Positions 1-6,960 of a stretch of DNA of 23,823 nucleotides are shown here, one piece after another; the stretch's first letter is position 1; each line of letters starts with the position of its first letter. The stretch is from Achromobacter sp. Its GTDB lineage: Bacteria; Pseudomonadota; Gammaproteobacteria; Burkholderiales; Burkholderiaceae_B. Position numbers and translations under genes: made by a program. The notes under the pieces were generated by a model that saw only the letters and a program-made list of their open reading frames with translations, made no database searches and was not told where the DNA came from. Location of the stretch: positions 1 through 23,823 of the forward strand of contig DMTA01000107.1 in NCBI GenBank assembly GCA_003454835.1, given 5' to 3'.

Positions 1-492
1 GAAGCCGCGCGCGCGGGCGAGCAGGGCAAGGGCTTCGCGGTCGTGGCCGCCGAGGTGCGCACGCTGGCGCAGCGCAGCGCCCAGGCTGCCAAGGAGATCA
101 AGGTCCTGATCGAAGACACGGTGCAGAAGATCGGCCAGGGTTCGGGCAGCGCCGAACGTGCCGGTGCGACGATGCAGGAAATCGTCAGTTCGGTGCAGCG
201 CGTGACCGACATCATGGGTGAAATCGCCGCAGCCTCGGCCGAGCAGGCGGATGGCATCGAACAGGTCAACCGTGCGGTGTCGCAGATGGACGAGGTGACG
301 CAGCAGAACGCGGCGTTGGTGGAAGAGGCGGCTGCGGCGGCGGGTTCGATGCAGGATCAGTCGGCGGATTTGACGCGGGCGGTGAGTGCGTTCAGGTTGC
401 CGGGCGGCGGGGAGCGGGCGTTGGCTGTCGAGACGGTGTCGTCCGTCCAGGCCGGCGGGTCGCAGTCGTCGTTGCGGCTGGCTGCTTATTGA
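1..492 (+). CDS. Methyl-accepting chemotaxis protein, C-terminal part (5' end outside window)
   Basis: The frame is open from the first base to the TGA at 490-492 and encodes 163 residues with no start in view. The first residues, [20 protein letters not shown], are the conserved hairpin tip of the cytoplasmic signalling domain, which contacts CheA and CheW. The rest is the descending helix of the coiled coil, with heptad-like Ala/Gln/Glu pattern and candidate methylation-helix residues ([26 protein letters not shown]), then a Gly/Ala/Ser-rich tail. No NWETF-type CheR-binding pentapeptide is seen at the end. The ligand-binding, membrane and HAMP parts lie upstream, so the signal sensed cannot be told. 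Family assignment is very secure. Confidence 0.95.
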   Translation, partial: EAARAGEQGKGFAVVAAEVRTLAQRSAQAAKEIKVLIEDTVQKIGQGSGSAERAGATMQEIVSSVQRVTDIMGEIAAASAEQADGIEQVNRAVSQMDEVTQQNAALVEEAAAAAGSMQDQSADLTRAVSAFRLPGGGERALAVETVSSVQAGGSQSSLRLAAY

Positions 493-520
493 GCGGGCGG
501 GAACGCGCGAACGACGCTCA

Positions 521-552
521 AAAATAGCCCCGATCGGTCTCGGGGCTATTTT
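521..552 (+). terminator. Intrinsic terminator after the chemotaxis gene
   Basis: A 13-bp perfect stem (AAAATAGCCCCGA at 521-533 with its complement at 540-552) closes a six-base loop and ends in a T run. The A run on the 5' side means it could also work on the opposite strand. It marks the last position that clearly belongs to the core genome before the AT-rich insert. Confidence 0.9.
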
Positions 553-889
553 GTTCTGCGGGGGCATCTGAGCCCAGCCGCAATTTGGATAATCCAGGGA
601 TTTGGCAAAAAGTTGTATTAAAGACGGGCATCCCACGCCCTGGTTCATGCCGATGGTATGCCGTTTTTTATGCATCTATTTTTATCCACCTAGTTACCGA
701 TGATAGAAAATTTAGATCTGCCACGCGGTGGGTTTTTTTGGTACTGCGCGTGTTGATTTTGATTTGTGTGCGTACTCGAGGTTTCTATTTTTTTGTGCGC
801 GTATCGAGTGCTGTCACTGTAGCTTTTGGGGTTGCTGTATCCGTTGGCCTGCGTTAGCATGCTCCGGCATGCTAATGAACGGAATCCTT
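553..889. other. Gene-free AT-rich leader of the restriction-modification cassette
   Basis: Base composition changes here from GC-rich to AT-rich, so the left edge of the acquired DNA probably lies between about 555 and 620. Open frames exist (for example 585-857), but they have no ribosome-binding site and no recognisable sequence. I see no convincing sigma-70 promoter, although the operon promoter is probably here. The right end carries the palindrome described separately. No copy of the tRNA-Ser 3' end was found that could be an attachment site. Confidence 0.6.
854..875. promoter_or_regulatory. 22-bp perfect palindrome upstream of the HARE-HTH/methyltransferase operon
   Basis: The arms TTAGCATGC (854-862) and GCATGCTAA (867-875) are perfect inverted repeats separated by TCCG. 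The site ends 14 nt before the preferred ATG at 890 and covers two other in-frame ATGs (869 and 875). Each arm includes a GCATGC hexamer. It could be a protein operator for autoregulation, or an RNA hairpin near the ribosome-binding site; the sequence does not decide between them. Confidence 0.55.
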
Positions 890-1165
890 ATGTCCTGGAA
901 CAGACAGACCAGCAACCTTGAAGGCCTCATGGTGGCGGCCTTGAAGAAGAAGAAGGCATTAAGCCTTCAAGAAGTGGTGGAAGCTATTCAAAAGAAGAAG
1001 CCTGATGTTTTTACTGGGAAGACTCCGAGAAATTCCCTGTATTCAATCATCTACAGAAGAGAGAAAAACCGTCTTGAAAGAGGTAATGAACTGCTTTTTA
1101 TGACTGAAAGGGTTAGAGGTGAGGTTGTTTATTCGCTAAATCCTGACTGCACAGAAATCGTATGA
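890..1165 (+). CDS. Stand-alone HARE-HTH domain protein
   Basis: This 91-residue protein has the pattern of the HARE-HTH winged helix-turn-helix. A basic N-terminal helix (residues 13-24) is followed by LSLQEVVEAIQKKKPDVF (25-41), the signature GKTPRNSLYSIIYRREK (43-59), and a wing with strands LLFMTERVRGEVVYSL (68-83). HARE-HTH domains are known as DNA-binding modules in restriction systems and chromatin proteins, with proposed links to modified DNA. The ATG at 890 is chosen because GGAA lies 5 nt before it; in-frame ATGs at 869 and 875 fall inside a palindrome, and the frame is open back to 728. The stop overlaps the methyltransferase start as ATGA, so the two are translationally coupled. 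A role as regulator or specificity partner is inference. Codon use is AT-rich, unlike the flanking core genes. Confidence 0.75.
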   Translation: MSWNRQTSNLEGLMVAALKKKKALSLQEVVEAIQKKKPDVFTGKTPRNSLYSIIYRREKNRLERGNELLFMTERVRGEVVYSLNPDCTEIV

Positions 1166-2073
1166 AAAGAGCTCCTCACGTCATTCCATATCAGGGAAGT
1201 AAGCGAAAGCTCGCGCAAGATATTCTTTCTTATATGGACTTTGAAATAAGCACGTTGTATGAACCTTTTGTCGGTTCCGGTGCTATTACTTTGGCGGCAG
1301 CCGCAAACGAAAAAGCTGATAGGTTTGTTGTAGCGGATAAGCTTGAGCCGCTGGCTGAACTTTGGAAACTTATAATTCATGAGCCAGATGCTTTGGTTAA
1401 AGAATATTCCAGACTTTGGAATGAGCAGTTGAGTGATCCTGCCGTTTACTTTAAAAAGGTCAGGGCTGATTTTAATAGCACGAAGTCACCATCTGATCTA
1501 TTGTATCTTGTTGCTAGATGTGTAAAAAACGCCGTCAGATTTAATCGGAATGGTGAGTTCAATCAGGGGCCTGATAACCGTCGTCTTGGGCTCAAACCGG
1601 AAAAATTAAAAAAAGAAGTTGATTCGATGTCTCAGCTGCTTAAGGGGCGCATTGAGATTGTTGGTTGTGATTTTAGGGAGGCAATTGCCAAGGCGGATTC
1701 TAACGACCTTGTATACATGGACCCTCCGTGGCAAGGAACTAGTGGAAAGAGAGATCCAAGGTATGCTCATCTTCTCGTCCTGGATGAGTTGATTGAGGCA
1801 TTAGATGCTCTTAATGCTCGCAATGTTCCGTTTATGTTAAGTTTTGATGGAACATGTGGGGATAGAGCTTATGGAGCGGAGTTGCCAGATTTCCTTCAAT
1901 TAAAAAGGGTCGGTCTTCATGCTGGTCGCTCTAGTCAGGCAACCTTGTTGGGGCGTAATGACGTCACGATCGAGTCGCTTTATCTTTCTCCGGCACTGCT
2001 TGCTAAAACTAAAATTAAATCCCTTGAGAAAAGAAATCCCCACCTAGAATTTCTGGGAAAGGCTTTTATTTGA
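1162..2073 (+). CDS. DNA adenine-N6 methyltransferase, D12 class (Dam-like), of a type II restriction-modification system
   Basis: The 303-residue protein should transfer methyl from S-adenosylmethionine to the N6 of adenine in a specific DNA site. The D12 (alpha-class) motif order is clear: motif X YQGSKRKLA (10-18), motif I YEPFVGSGA (33-41) for AdoMet binding, the Dam-type RFNRNGEFN (126-134), and the catalytic motif IV DPPW (187-190) followed by QGTSGKRDPRY. The length is normal for the class. It overlaps the upstream HARE-HTH gene by ATGA, and its 3' end overlaps the convergent endonuclease gene by 8 bp. That gene, of matching AT-rich composition, points to a protective methylase rather than housekeeping Dam. 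The target sequence cannot be read from the protein. Confidence 0.93.
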   Translation: MKRAPHVIPYQGSKRKLAQDILSYMDFEISTLYEPFVGSGAITLAAAANEKADRFVVADKLEPLAELWKLIIHEPDALVKEYSRLWNEQLSDPAVYFKKVRADFNSTKSPSDLLYLVARCVKNAVRFNRNGEFNQGPDNRRLGLKPEKLKKEVDSMSQLLKGRIEIVGCDFREAIAKADSNDLVYMDPPWQGTSGKRDPRYAHLLVLDELIEALDALNARNVPFMLSFDGTCGDRAYGAELPDFLQLKRVGLHAGRSSQATLLGRNDVTIESLYLSPALLAKTKIKSLEKRNPHLEFLGKAFI

Positions 2074-2779
2074 TTAATTTCTTTATCTCTTCTTGAATGG
2101 ACGAGCCATTAAGTTTTGCTCGATCTTCTAGCTTTTGATAGGCGTTGACTTCATGATCAATGAAGGTTACATCTATTCGTCTTTCTTGCCGCATGGCAGT
2201 ATGTTTATAATTCTCTGGGAATGCCCAATAGCAGGTTTGACAAGTTGCCAAATTTTTATCTGCTAAGAAATTTTGACAATGCTCGCATGTCCAAGACTTT
2301 TGTCTTTGGGCTGAGCCAGACAGCAGCATAAAATCCGCGGGATTGCGATCAGTACCTTCATCGCCAGAAATGCGATACGGAATTCGATGATCAATTTGCA
2401 AGTGAGTTTCATTATATGCCTCACGGCTAATTGCGCATCTGGCGCCGTATTGTTCAATTAGAACTTTCTTTAGCTGTTTTGGAAGAATCTTTCTCCCGCC
2501 CAGTTTTCCATCTTCAATCTTTGAGGGGTCGCCGAAACGGTAAGCACCTATAGCGCGCCCATCGCTTCCTCTAACCTTAAAGGTATCAAGAGGAATCCCC
2601 TGGTCACGAACATCGCCTGCTGCACGTGGAGGGTGGTTATATCCGTAGGTGGTCTTGAGATCTTCTGTGGTGATGTAGCCGTACTTGATGATGTGGTCGA
2701 TAACCACTTTGGCACGGCCAGCAGTCACCTTCTGAGCAGCTTCCAACAACTTAGGATTGATAGTCACGACTTTTACCAA
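2066..2779 (-). CDS. Type II restriction endonuclease candidate: winged helix plus HNH plus zinc finger
   Basis: The 237-residue protein has three visible parts. Residues 20-85 look like a winged helix (HPPRAAGDVRDQGIPLDTF, then GRAIGAYRFGD). Residues 108-162 are an HNH/beta-beta-alpha-metal nuclease core with LQIDHRIPYR (metal-site D130-H131), N146 and K161. Residues 165-183 hold CxxC pairs (C165/C168 and C180/C183) that should bind zinc. Together with the adjacent adenine methylase this suggests the restriction half of the system. No ATG opens the frame: the longest start is TTG at 2779, the next GTG at 2767, and neither has a clear Shine-Dalgarno, so expression may be weak. The C-terminal tail is helical and basic. 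The cleavage site is unknown. Confidence 0.85.
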   Translation of the reverse strand: MVKVVTINPKLLEAAQKVTAGRAKVVIDHIIKYGYITTEDLKTTYGYNHPPRAAGDVRDQGIPLDTFKVRGSDGRAIGAYRFGDPSKIEDGKLGGRKILPKQLKKVLIEQYGARCAISREAYNETHLQIDHRIPYRISGDEGTDRNPADFMLLSGSAQRQKSWTCEHCQNFLADKNLATCQTCYWAFPENYKHTAMRQERRIDVTFIDHEVNAYQKLEDRAKLNGSSIQEEIKKLIK

Positions 2780-2800
2780 TTCGTTATTGACAGGCAGACT

Positions 2801-2829
2801 ATTGTACGCTCACTTACTCTAGTCGAGAA
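2801..2829 (-). promoter_or_regulatory. Possible promoter of the endonuclease gene
   Basis: On the minus strand TACAAT (2806-2801) matches the -10 consensus at five of six bases, with a poor -35 (TTCTCG, 2829-2824) 17 nt upstream. Transcription would begin about 15-25 nt before the TTG/GTG start codons. The support is positional and weak. Confidence 0.3.
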
Positions 2830-2949
2830 GTCCCGATGAAATAATTGAGGACGTGCGAGGTGCATTTTTTGTTGGGGGCGAAAACGATCTTTTTAATAGC
2901 GTAACCAACCTTGTCGATTTGATTGGTGGTTAGACGATTGGAGCAAACG

Positions 2950-3311
2950 TTAATCGAGGTATGAGGTGCGCAGGCGGTATTCGTTGTAATCGACGATCTA
3001 TTGATCAATGATCGCTTGGGCGGGCTCAAGATTGGCGAGCAGATGTGCATTGAGGACTTCGGTAAGGTAAGTGCGATGACGCGCTCGACAAAGGCGTTTG
3101 ATTCGATTTCCGAAGTTGGATATAGCGGATTGAAATGCCTTGGGAGGAGCCCATTCGGTAAAGGCGTCGGAAATCATCTCTGGGTCGTTGTCCAGGCGTG
3201 TTGCGTCGGGAGGTCCATAGCAATCGATCAAGCGGCTCCAGACGTGAATCAGGCACGCCGACGGGATGGGGGTGCCAACCTCGATGGGCAAGCATTCCCG
3301 ATTAGTCCCGT
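2950..3311 (-). pseudogene. Decayed IS3-family transposase, 3' part (left of the inserted IS)
   Basis: Minus-strand translation gives degraded pieces of an IS3-type orfB: GTNRECLPIEV (family form DYNREALAIEV), then GPPDATRLDNDPEMISDAF, where RLDNDPE replaces the conserved R.DNGPE around the second catalytic Asp. The frame is then lost (NFGNRIKRL and onward in mixed frames), and the C-terminal IDYNEYRLRTSYLD, resembling YNEYRPH(S)SLGYL, appears near 2955-3000. The catalytic Glu region is not intact. Together with 4509-4800 this is one old gene split by the younger element; joining the two halves after removing 3312-4508 and one CCGT copy restores the frame. Confidence 0.8.
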
Positions 3312-3335
3312 TGACCTGCCCCCAGACTTAGTACG
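3312..3335. repeat. Terminal inverted repeat of the IS, orfB end, next to target duplication CCGT (3308-3311)
   Basis: It reads TGACCTGCCCCC inward and pairs with the repeat at 4484-4508. The orfB stop codon (3328-3330) lies inside this repeat, a common compact arrangement in this IS group. Confidence 0.88.
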
Positions 3336-4152
3336 GGACCGACATAAAGTCCAGGGTTAAAAACCGTTTTTGCCGATGCGCCTGAGCAAACTGCTCCGGC
3401 GTTAAATATCCAAGCGCGCTATGCGGGCGTTCGGTGTTGTACTCGACGCGCCAGGCTTCGATCAAGGATTTGGCTTGGCGCAGCGACATGAACCAATGCT
3501 CAGTCAGGCATTCATCGCGGAATTTTCCGTTGAAGCTCTCGATGTATGCATTCTCCACCGGCTTGCCTGGTCTGATGAACGACAGCTTCACGCCGACCTG
3601 ATAGGCCCAAGCGTCCAAGGCCCTGCCGGCAAACTCTGGGCCGTTGTCCACGGTGATGGATTTGGGCAGCCCACGCAGTTCCGCGAGCCGTTGCAGCACC
3701 TGCGCTACCCGCAATCCCGGCAGTGAGGTATCGACCTCGATGGCAAGACACTCGCGCGTGTAGTCATCGACGATGTTCAAGCACCGGAACCTGCGGCCAT
3801 AGGCCAGACCGTCAGACACGAAGTCCATCGACCAACTCTGATTCGGCGCCGTCGCAACGGGACGAACTACCCGTTCCGCGGGAGCGATGCGCTTGCGGCG
3901 ACGCTTACGAACGCTCAAACCGGCTTGGCTGTAAAGCCGCCAGACCCGCTTGTGATTCGTCTGCCAGCCTTCACGGCGCAGCAGAATATGGATGCGCCGA
4001 TAGCCGTAGCGTCGCTTGAGCGCTGCCATCTCCTTCATGCGATCGGTCAATGCCACATCGTCCGTACGCTTACTTTCATAAGCAAATAGCGACCGGGAAA
4101 TGCCTACCAGCCCGCAGGCCCGGGTGATACCCATGCCGCGCTCGGTCATCAA
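3328..4152 (-). CDS. IS3-family transposase OrfB (DDE integrase domain)
   Basis: This is the catalytic half of the transposase. The frame gives 274 residues from a TTG at 4152, but it is open further upstream (…PKVASPQAKREAVRT), so it is probably made by -1 frameshifting from orfA rather than by its own start. An HTH_21-like region (about 35-75) precedes the rve integrase core. The catalytic triad is visible: D110 (WSMDF), D169 (VDNGPEF) and E205 (NAYIESFNGKFRDECL), with 35 residues between the last two, the DD(35)E spacing of the family. The C-terminal YNTERPHSALGYLTPEQF is typical. No stops or lost motifs are seen, so it should be functional. Confidence 0.93.
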   Translation of the reverse strand: MMTERGMGITRACGLVGISRSLFAYESKRTDDVALTDRMKEMAALKRRYGYRRIHILLRREGWQTNHKRVWRLYSQAGLSVRKRRRKRIAPAERVVRPVATAPNQSWSMDFVSDGLAYGRRFRCLNIVDDYTRECLAIEVDTSLPGLRVAQVLQRLAELRGLPKSITVDNGPEFAGRALDAWAYQVGVKLSFIRPGKPVENAYIESFNGKFRDECLTEHWFMSLRQAKSLIEAWRVEYNTERPHSALGYLTPEQFAQAHRQKRFLTLDFMSVPY

Positions 4153-4187
4153 CGTTCTGACCGCTTCGCGTTTGGCCTGCGGGCTTG

Positions 4188-4448
4188 CTACTTTCGGTTC
4201 AAAAGGTCCTGAAGCGCAGCCTTGTCCAGCATCGATTCAGCCAACAGCTTCTTGAGCTTGTTGTTCTCTTGCTCCAGCTCCTTTAGTCGCTGGGCGTCCG
4301 AGACGGTCATACCGCCGAACTTCGCCTTCCAGTTGTAGTAGGTGGCCTCCGAGATCCCGTGCTTGCGGCACAGTTCGGCCACCTTGGCCCCTGTTTCGGC
4401 CTCCTTCAACACCCCGATGATCTGTTCTTCCGTAAATCGTTTCTTCAT
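4188..4448 (-). CDS. IS3-family transposase OrfA (helix-turn-helix)
   Basis: The 86-residue protein binds the IS ends and regulates transposition. It begins MKKRFTEEQIIGVLKEAETG, followed by a helix-turn-helix (AELCRKHGISEATYYNWKAKFGG, about 25-47) and a leucine-zipper-like coiled coil (LKELEQENNKLKKLLAES), the usual layout of IS407-group OrfA. A ribosome-binding site AAGGA sits 6 nt before the ATG at 4448. Near the stop, the codons CGA AAG followed by TAG form a GAAAG stretch (4195-4191) where a -1 slip would give the fused OrfAB transposase. Confidence 0.93.
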   Translation of the reverse strand: MKKRFTEEQIIGVLKEAETGAKVAELCRKHGISEATYYNWKAKFGGMTVSDAQRLKELEQENNKLKKLLAESMLDKAALQDLLNRK

Positions 4449-4483
4449 TGCCGTTCCTTTGTGAACGGACTCTACATCGATTT

Positions 4484-4508
4484 CGTACTAACCACGGGGA
4501 GCAGGTCA
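4484..4508. repeat. Terminal inverted repeat of the IS, orfA end, next to target duplication CCGT (4509-4512)
   Basis: On the minus strand it reads TGACCTGCTCCC inward and shares the outer eight bases and the inner TTAGTACG with the other end. It differs by one extra base and a few substitutions in the middle. Confidence 0.88.
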
Positions 4509-4800
4509 CCGTCAATTGCGTTCGATGTGCGGAGCCTGAGGCTGCACTGGAGCGCATCGCGCATGAAGTCCAGCGACCAACTATTGGGCTCTGTGGTCAG
4601 GCCCAACGTCTGTCGAGGCCGCTCTGGTAGCTGCTTCTTGCTGCGCCGATGCAAGTTCAAGCTCATATCGCAGTACACCCGATGAACGCGCTTTTTTCCA
4701 GCAGCGGTCGTCGCGCCGCGGCCGGGTAAAGCACTTCAAGAATCCCCAGTCCCCGTGGCGGGTGACAATGGCGTTGAGGGAATCAATGACCTAAGCATTT
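4509..4800 (-). pseudogene. Decayed IS3-family transposase, 5' part (right of the inserted IS)
   Basis: Minus-strand reading gives family text in two frames: DSLNAIVTRHGDWGFLKCF (from about 4785, resembling the 'RWGF..CFDRLR' region), then after a one-base shift RVHRVYCDMSLNLHRRSKKQLP and WSLDFMRDALQCSLRLRTSNAID, where WSLDF holds the first catalytic Asp. It ends at the target site CCGT and continues in frame into GTNRECLPIEV at 3311 once the inserted IS is removed. No orfA or terminal repeat of this older element could be recognised, so it is a relic. Confidence 0.75.
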
Positions 4801-5290
4801 CTTTCAGATGTCGGTGTTGCCGTCTTGTAGTGCATCGCCCGCGAAAGGCCGGCAATCTAACAAGCGCGCGTGATTGAAAGCTTGGCTTGAACCAGCTATT
4901 GCGCCGCCTCGCGTTTGCGGGCAGGCACCCGCCTGCAAAAGGGGGGGGGCTACGATATATTCACCGGCTGCTTTGCGTCATCACCCTCTTCAAGTTCCTC
5001 TTTTTGTTTGTGAGAACTGTTATCCCTGCAAGATGTTCGGGTTTGAAGTCGGCGCTTTTGAGATTCTTGGTGTGAAGGAAGGGCCTCATCTTTTTCCCGA
5101 CTTCTCCCTCCTCAATGATGAGGGTGGGGTGGTGTTGGAATTTCCCATGTCTGTACTTTGGGAAGCACCTGCGGGGGTGGGAGGTGTTCAACCGAAAAGC
5201 GTCGCCCTGTGTCTGCCACCTTGCCAAGCGAGGCTAGTCAGCGCAAAGAAAAAAGCCCCTGATTTCTCAGGGGCTTCATTCTTCAATACT
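4801..5290. other. Gene-free stretch between IS relic and tRNA-Ser
   Basis: Open frames here (for example 4874-5398, which runs through the tRNA, and the minus-strand 4961-5227) have no ribosome-binding site or recognisable domain. The stretch holds a 6-bp hairpin (4921-4936) directly before a run of nine G (4941-4949), and near its right end the tRNA terminator. I see no integrase fragment and no tRNA-derived repeat. Confidence 0.5.
5253..5276 (-). terminator. Intrinsic terminator downstream of tRNA-Ser
   Basis: A perfect 10-bp stem (AAGCCCCTGA, 5253-5262, with its complement at 5267-5276) closes the loop TTTC. On the minus strand it is followed by a T run (the A run at 5247-5254), which fits termination of the tRNA transcript 15 nt past its 3' end. 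Confidence 0.88.
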
Positions 5291-5381
<91 letters not shown>

Positions 5382-5489
5382 GTGGCTGGGTTCCGTAACG
5401 GTGATCTCTTGCTGAGCGGTTGCTTTTACAAGATTCACTAAAGATCCCTGGTCGGAAGGATCTTCGTTGTCGGAGCAGCGAAGCCCGCA

Positions 5490-5519
5490 ATTCTACAGGA
5501 TTTTTTTCTTTTGTGTAAA
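5490..5519 (-). promoter_or_regulatory. Promoter of tRNA-Ser
   Basis: On the minus strand TTTACA (5519-5514) and TAGAAT (5495-5490) are separated by 18 nt and followed by a GC-rich discriminator (TGCGGGC), as is usual for stringently controlled stable-RNA promoters. The transcript would have a leader of about 100 nt before the tRNA 5' end. The leader includes a 7-bp hairpin (AAGATCC/GGATCTT) near 5440-5465. Confidence 0.75.
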
Positions 5520-5625
5520 GGGGTGGAAAAAAGAACGGGTAAAAGGACCACAGCGGGTTTCATCCGGCTTTCAGTCGGCGCAATCTTTGGCCAGAATTCA
5601 CCCCATTCCGCCCTCTGCGCATTCC

Positions 5626-6861
5626 ATGGACCTCATCCTCATTCTTCTGCTCGCGGCCGTGCTTTGCGTGCCCATCACGCAAAGACTGGGGCTGGGCGCC
5701 ATTCCCGGCTACCTGATTGCGGGCGTTCTCGTCGGACCGTCGTGCTTCAAGCTGGTCACGAACGTGGACACGATGATCGGCGTGTCCCAGTGGGGCGTCG
5801 TGATGATGCTGTTCATCATCGGGCTGGAGCTGTCGCCCAAGCGCCTGTGGGCGATGCGCAACGAAGTCTTCATCCTGGGCACCCTGCAGATGCTGGTTTG
5901 TGGCCTGCTGCTGGGGGTGGTGTTCGGCGCGGCCCTGCGGCATCTGGCGGGCATGGAGTGGCAGGCGGCCGTGTTGTGCGGTCTGTCGCTCGCGCTGTCG
6001 TCCACGGCGGTGGCGCTGCGGTTGCTGGACGAACGGCAGTTGACGCGTACACCGCTGGGGCGCTCGGCGCTGGGCGTGCTGCTGTTCCAGGACATGGCGG
6101 CGATTCCGATGCTGGTTGCGGCCGGCTTGCTGGGGTCGGACGGGACGTCTGCCCCGTCCTTCAAGGAAGCGCTGGTGGCAGTGGCGGTGGTGGCGCTGGC
6201 CTACCGGCTGCGTCTCCTGGGTTGGGCGGCCAAGGCGGAATTGAATGAGCTCTTTACCGCGGCGGCATTGCTGATGGTGGTGGGCGCGGCCCAGTTGTTC
6301 GACTACGCGGGCCTGTCGGCGGGCCTGGGCGGTTTCCTGGTGGGCGTGCTGATGGCCGAATCGCGCTACCGCCACGAACTGGAAAAGGCGATCGACCCGT
6401 TCAAGGGATTGCTGCTGGGCCTGTTCTTCGTGGCCATCGGCATGTCCATCAACCTCAAGGTGGTGGCCCATCACTGGATGTTCATCTGCGCGGGCGTCGC
6501 GGCGCTGCTGGCGGTGAAGGCCGTCATCCTTTATGGATTCGCGCGCTTTTTGGGCCTGCCGCGCTACCACCGGCTGCTGTTTGCGCTGGTGCTGGCGCAG
6601 GGCGGCGAATTCAGCTTTGCGATCTTCAACGAAGCCTGGGACAACCATCTGGTGAACCTGGAGCAGCGCGACGTGCTGTCGGTGATCGTCGCGGTGTCGA
6701 TGGGCGTGGTGCCGGTGCTGATCAAGGTGCTCGAGCGCGTGCCGGAGAAATACGGCGGCATGGCGGGTCTGCCTGTGACAGACGCGTTGCCGGTCACGGA
6801 CACGCCGTCGCCTGCCGACGCCGAGCCGTCCTCCCCCACGGACAAGCCGCCCGTTGCTTGA
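5626..6861 (+). CDS. KefC-like cation/proton antiporter (CPA2), no RCK domain
   Basis: This is an inner-membrane monovalent cation/proton antiporter of the Na+/H+ exchanger fold. From the ATG at 5626 it has 411 residues and about 12 hydrophobic segments. CPA2/Kef signatures are present: the start LGLGAIPGYLIAGVLVGP, LFIIGLELSPKRLWAMR, LSLALSSTAVALRLLDERQ, GVLLFQDMAAIPML and LVLAQGGEFSFAIFNEA. KefC has an extra cytoplasmic TrkA-N (RCK) domain of about 200 residues; here the protein ends in a short Pro/Ser/Asp-rich tail, so glutathione-type gating is not expected. The start is chosen where the hydrophobic sequence begins; the frame is open to 5467, but upstream sequence is unlike the family and no Shine-Dalgarno is seen at 5626, so a short or leaderless mRNA is possible. 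It is divergent from tRNA-Ser. Confidence 0.88.
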   Translation: MDLILILLLAAVLCVPITQRLGLGAIPGYLIAGVLVGPSCFKLVTNVDTMIGVSQWGVVMMLFIIGLELSPKRLWAMRNEVFILGTLQMLVCGLLLGVVFGAALRHLAGMEWQAAVLCGLSLALSSTAVALRLLDERQLTRTPLGRSALGVLLFQDMAAIPMLVAAGLLGSDGTSAPSFKEALVAVAVVALAYRLRLLGWAAKAELNELFTAAALLMVVGAAQLFDYAGLSAGLGGFLVGVLMAESRYRHELEKAIDPFKGLLLGLFFVAIGMSINLKVVAHHWMFICAGVAALLAVKAVILYGFARFLGLPRYHRLLFALVLAQGGEFSFAIFNEAWDNHLVNLEQRDVLSVIVAVSMGVVPVLIKVLERVPEKYGGMAGLPVTDALPVTDTPSPADAEPSSPTDKPPVA

Positions 6862-6960
6862 CCCCGCAGCGGGTAAGGGCATGGCATGATTGGCGCCTTG
6901 GCGGGCAGCTACACTTGAAGCCCGTTTCGTTTCCCCACGCCAGCTCACAGGAGAAAGCTC

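Larger units (their letters stand above)
3312..4508 (-). mobile_element. Complete IS3-family (IS407-group) insertion sequence, 1197 bp
   Basis: Both ends begin TGACCTGC reading inward. The imperfect inverted repeats (3312-3335 and 4484-4508) match again at TTAGTACG after a one-base offset. The sequence CCGT flanks the element on both sides (3308-3311 and 4509-4512), a 4-bp target duplication as typical for the IS407 group. Inside are orfA and orfB on the minus strand in the usual -1 frame relation. The intact ends, duplication and frames suggest a fairly recent, possibly still mobile insertion. I cannot give its ISfinder name. Confidence 0.93.

Noticed and set aside
585..857. 90-codon hydrophobic frame before the restriction cassette
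   Set aside because: It starts with TTG, has no ribosome-binding site and no familiar sequence; hydrophobicity follows from T-rich DNA.
553..900. Possible attachment-site copy of the tRNA-Ser 3' end at the left edge of the insert
   Set aside because: I looked for TGGCGGAGAGG-like sequence and found only a short chance match (TGGTGGCGGCC near 930).
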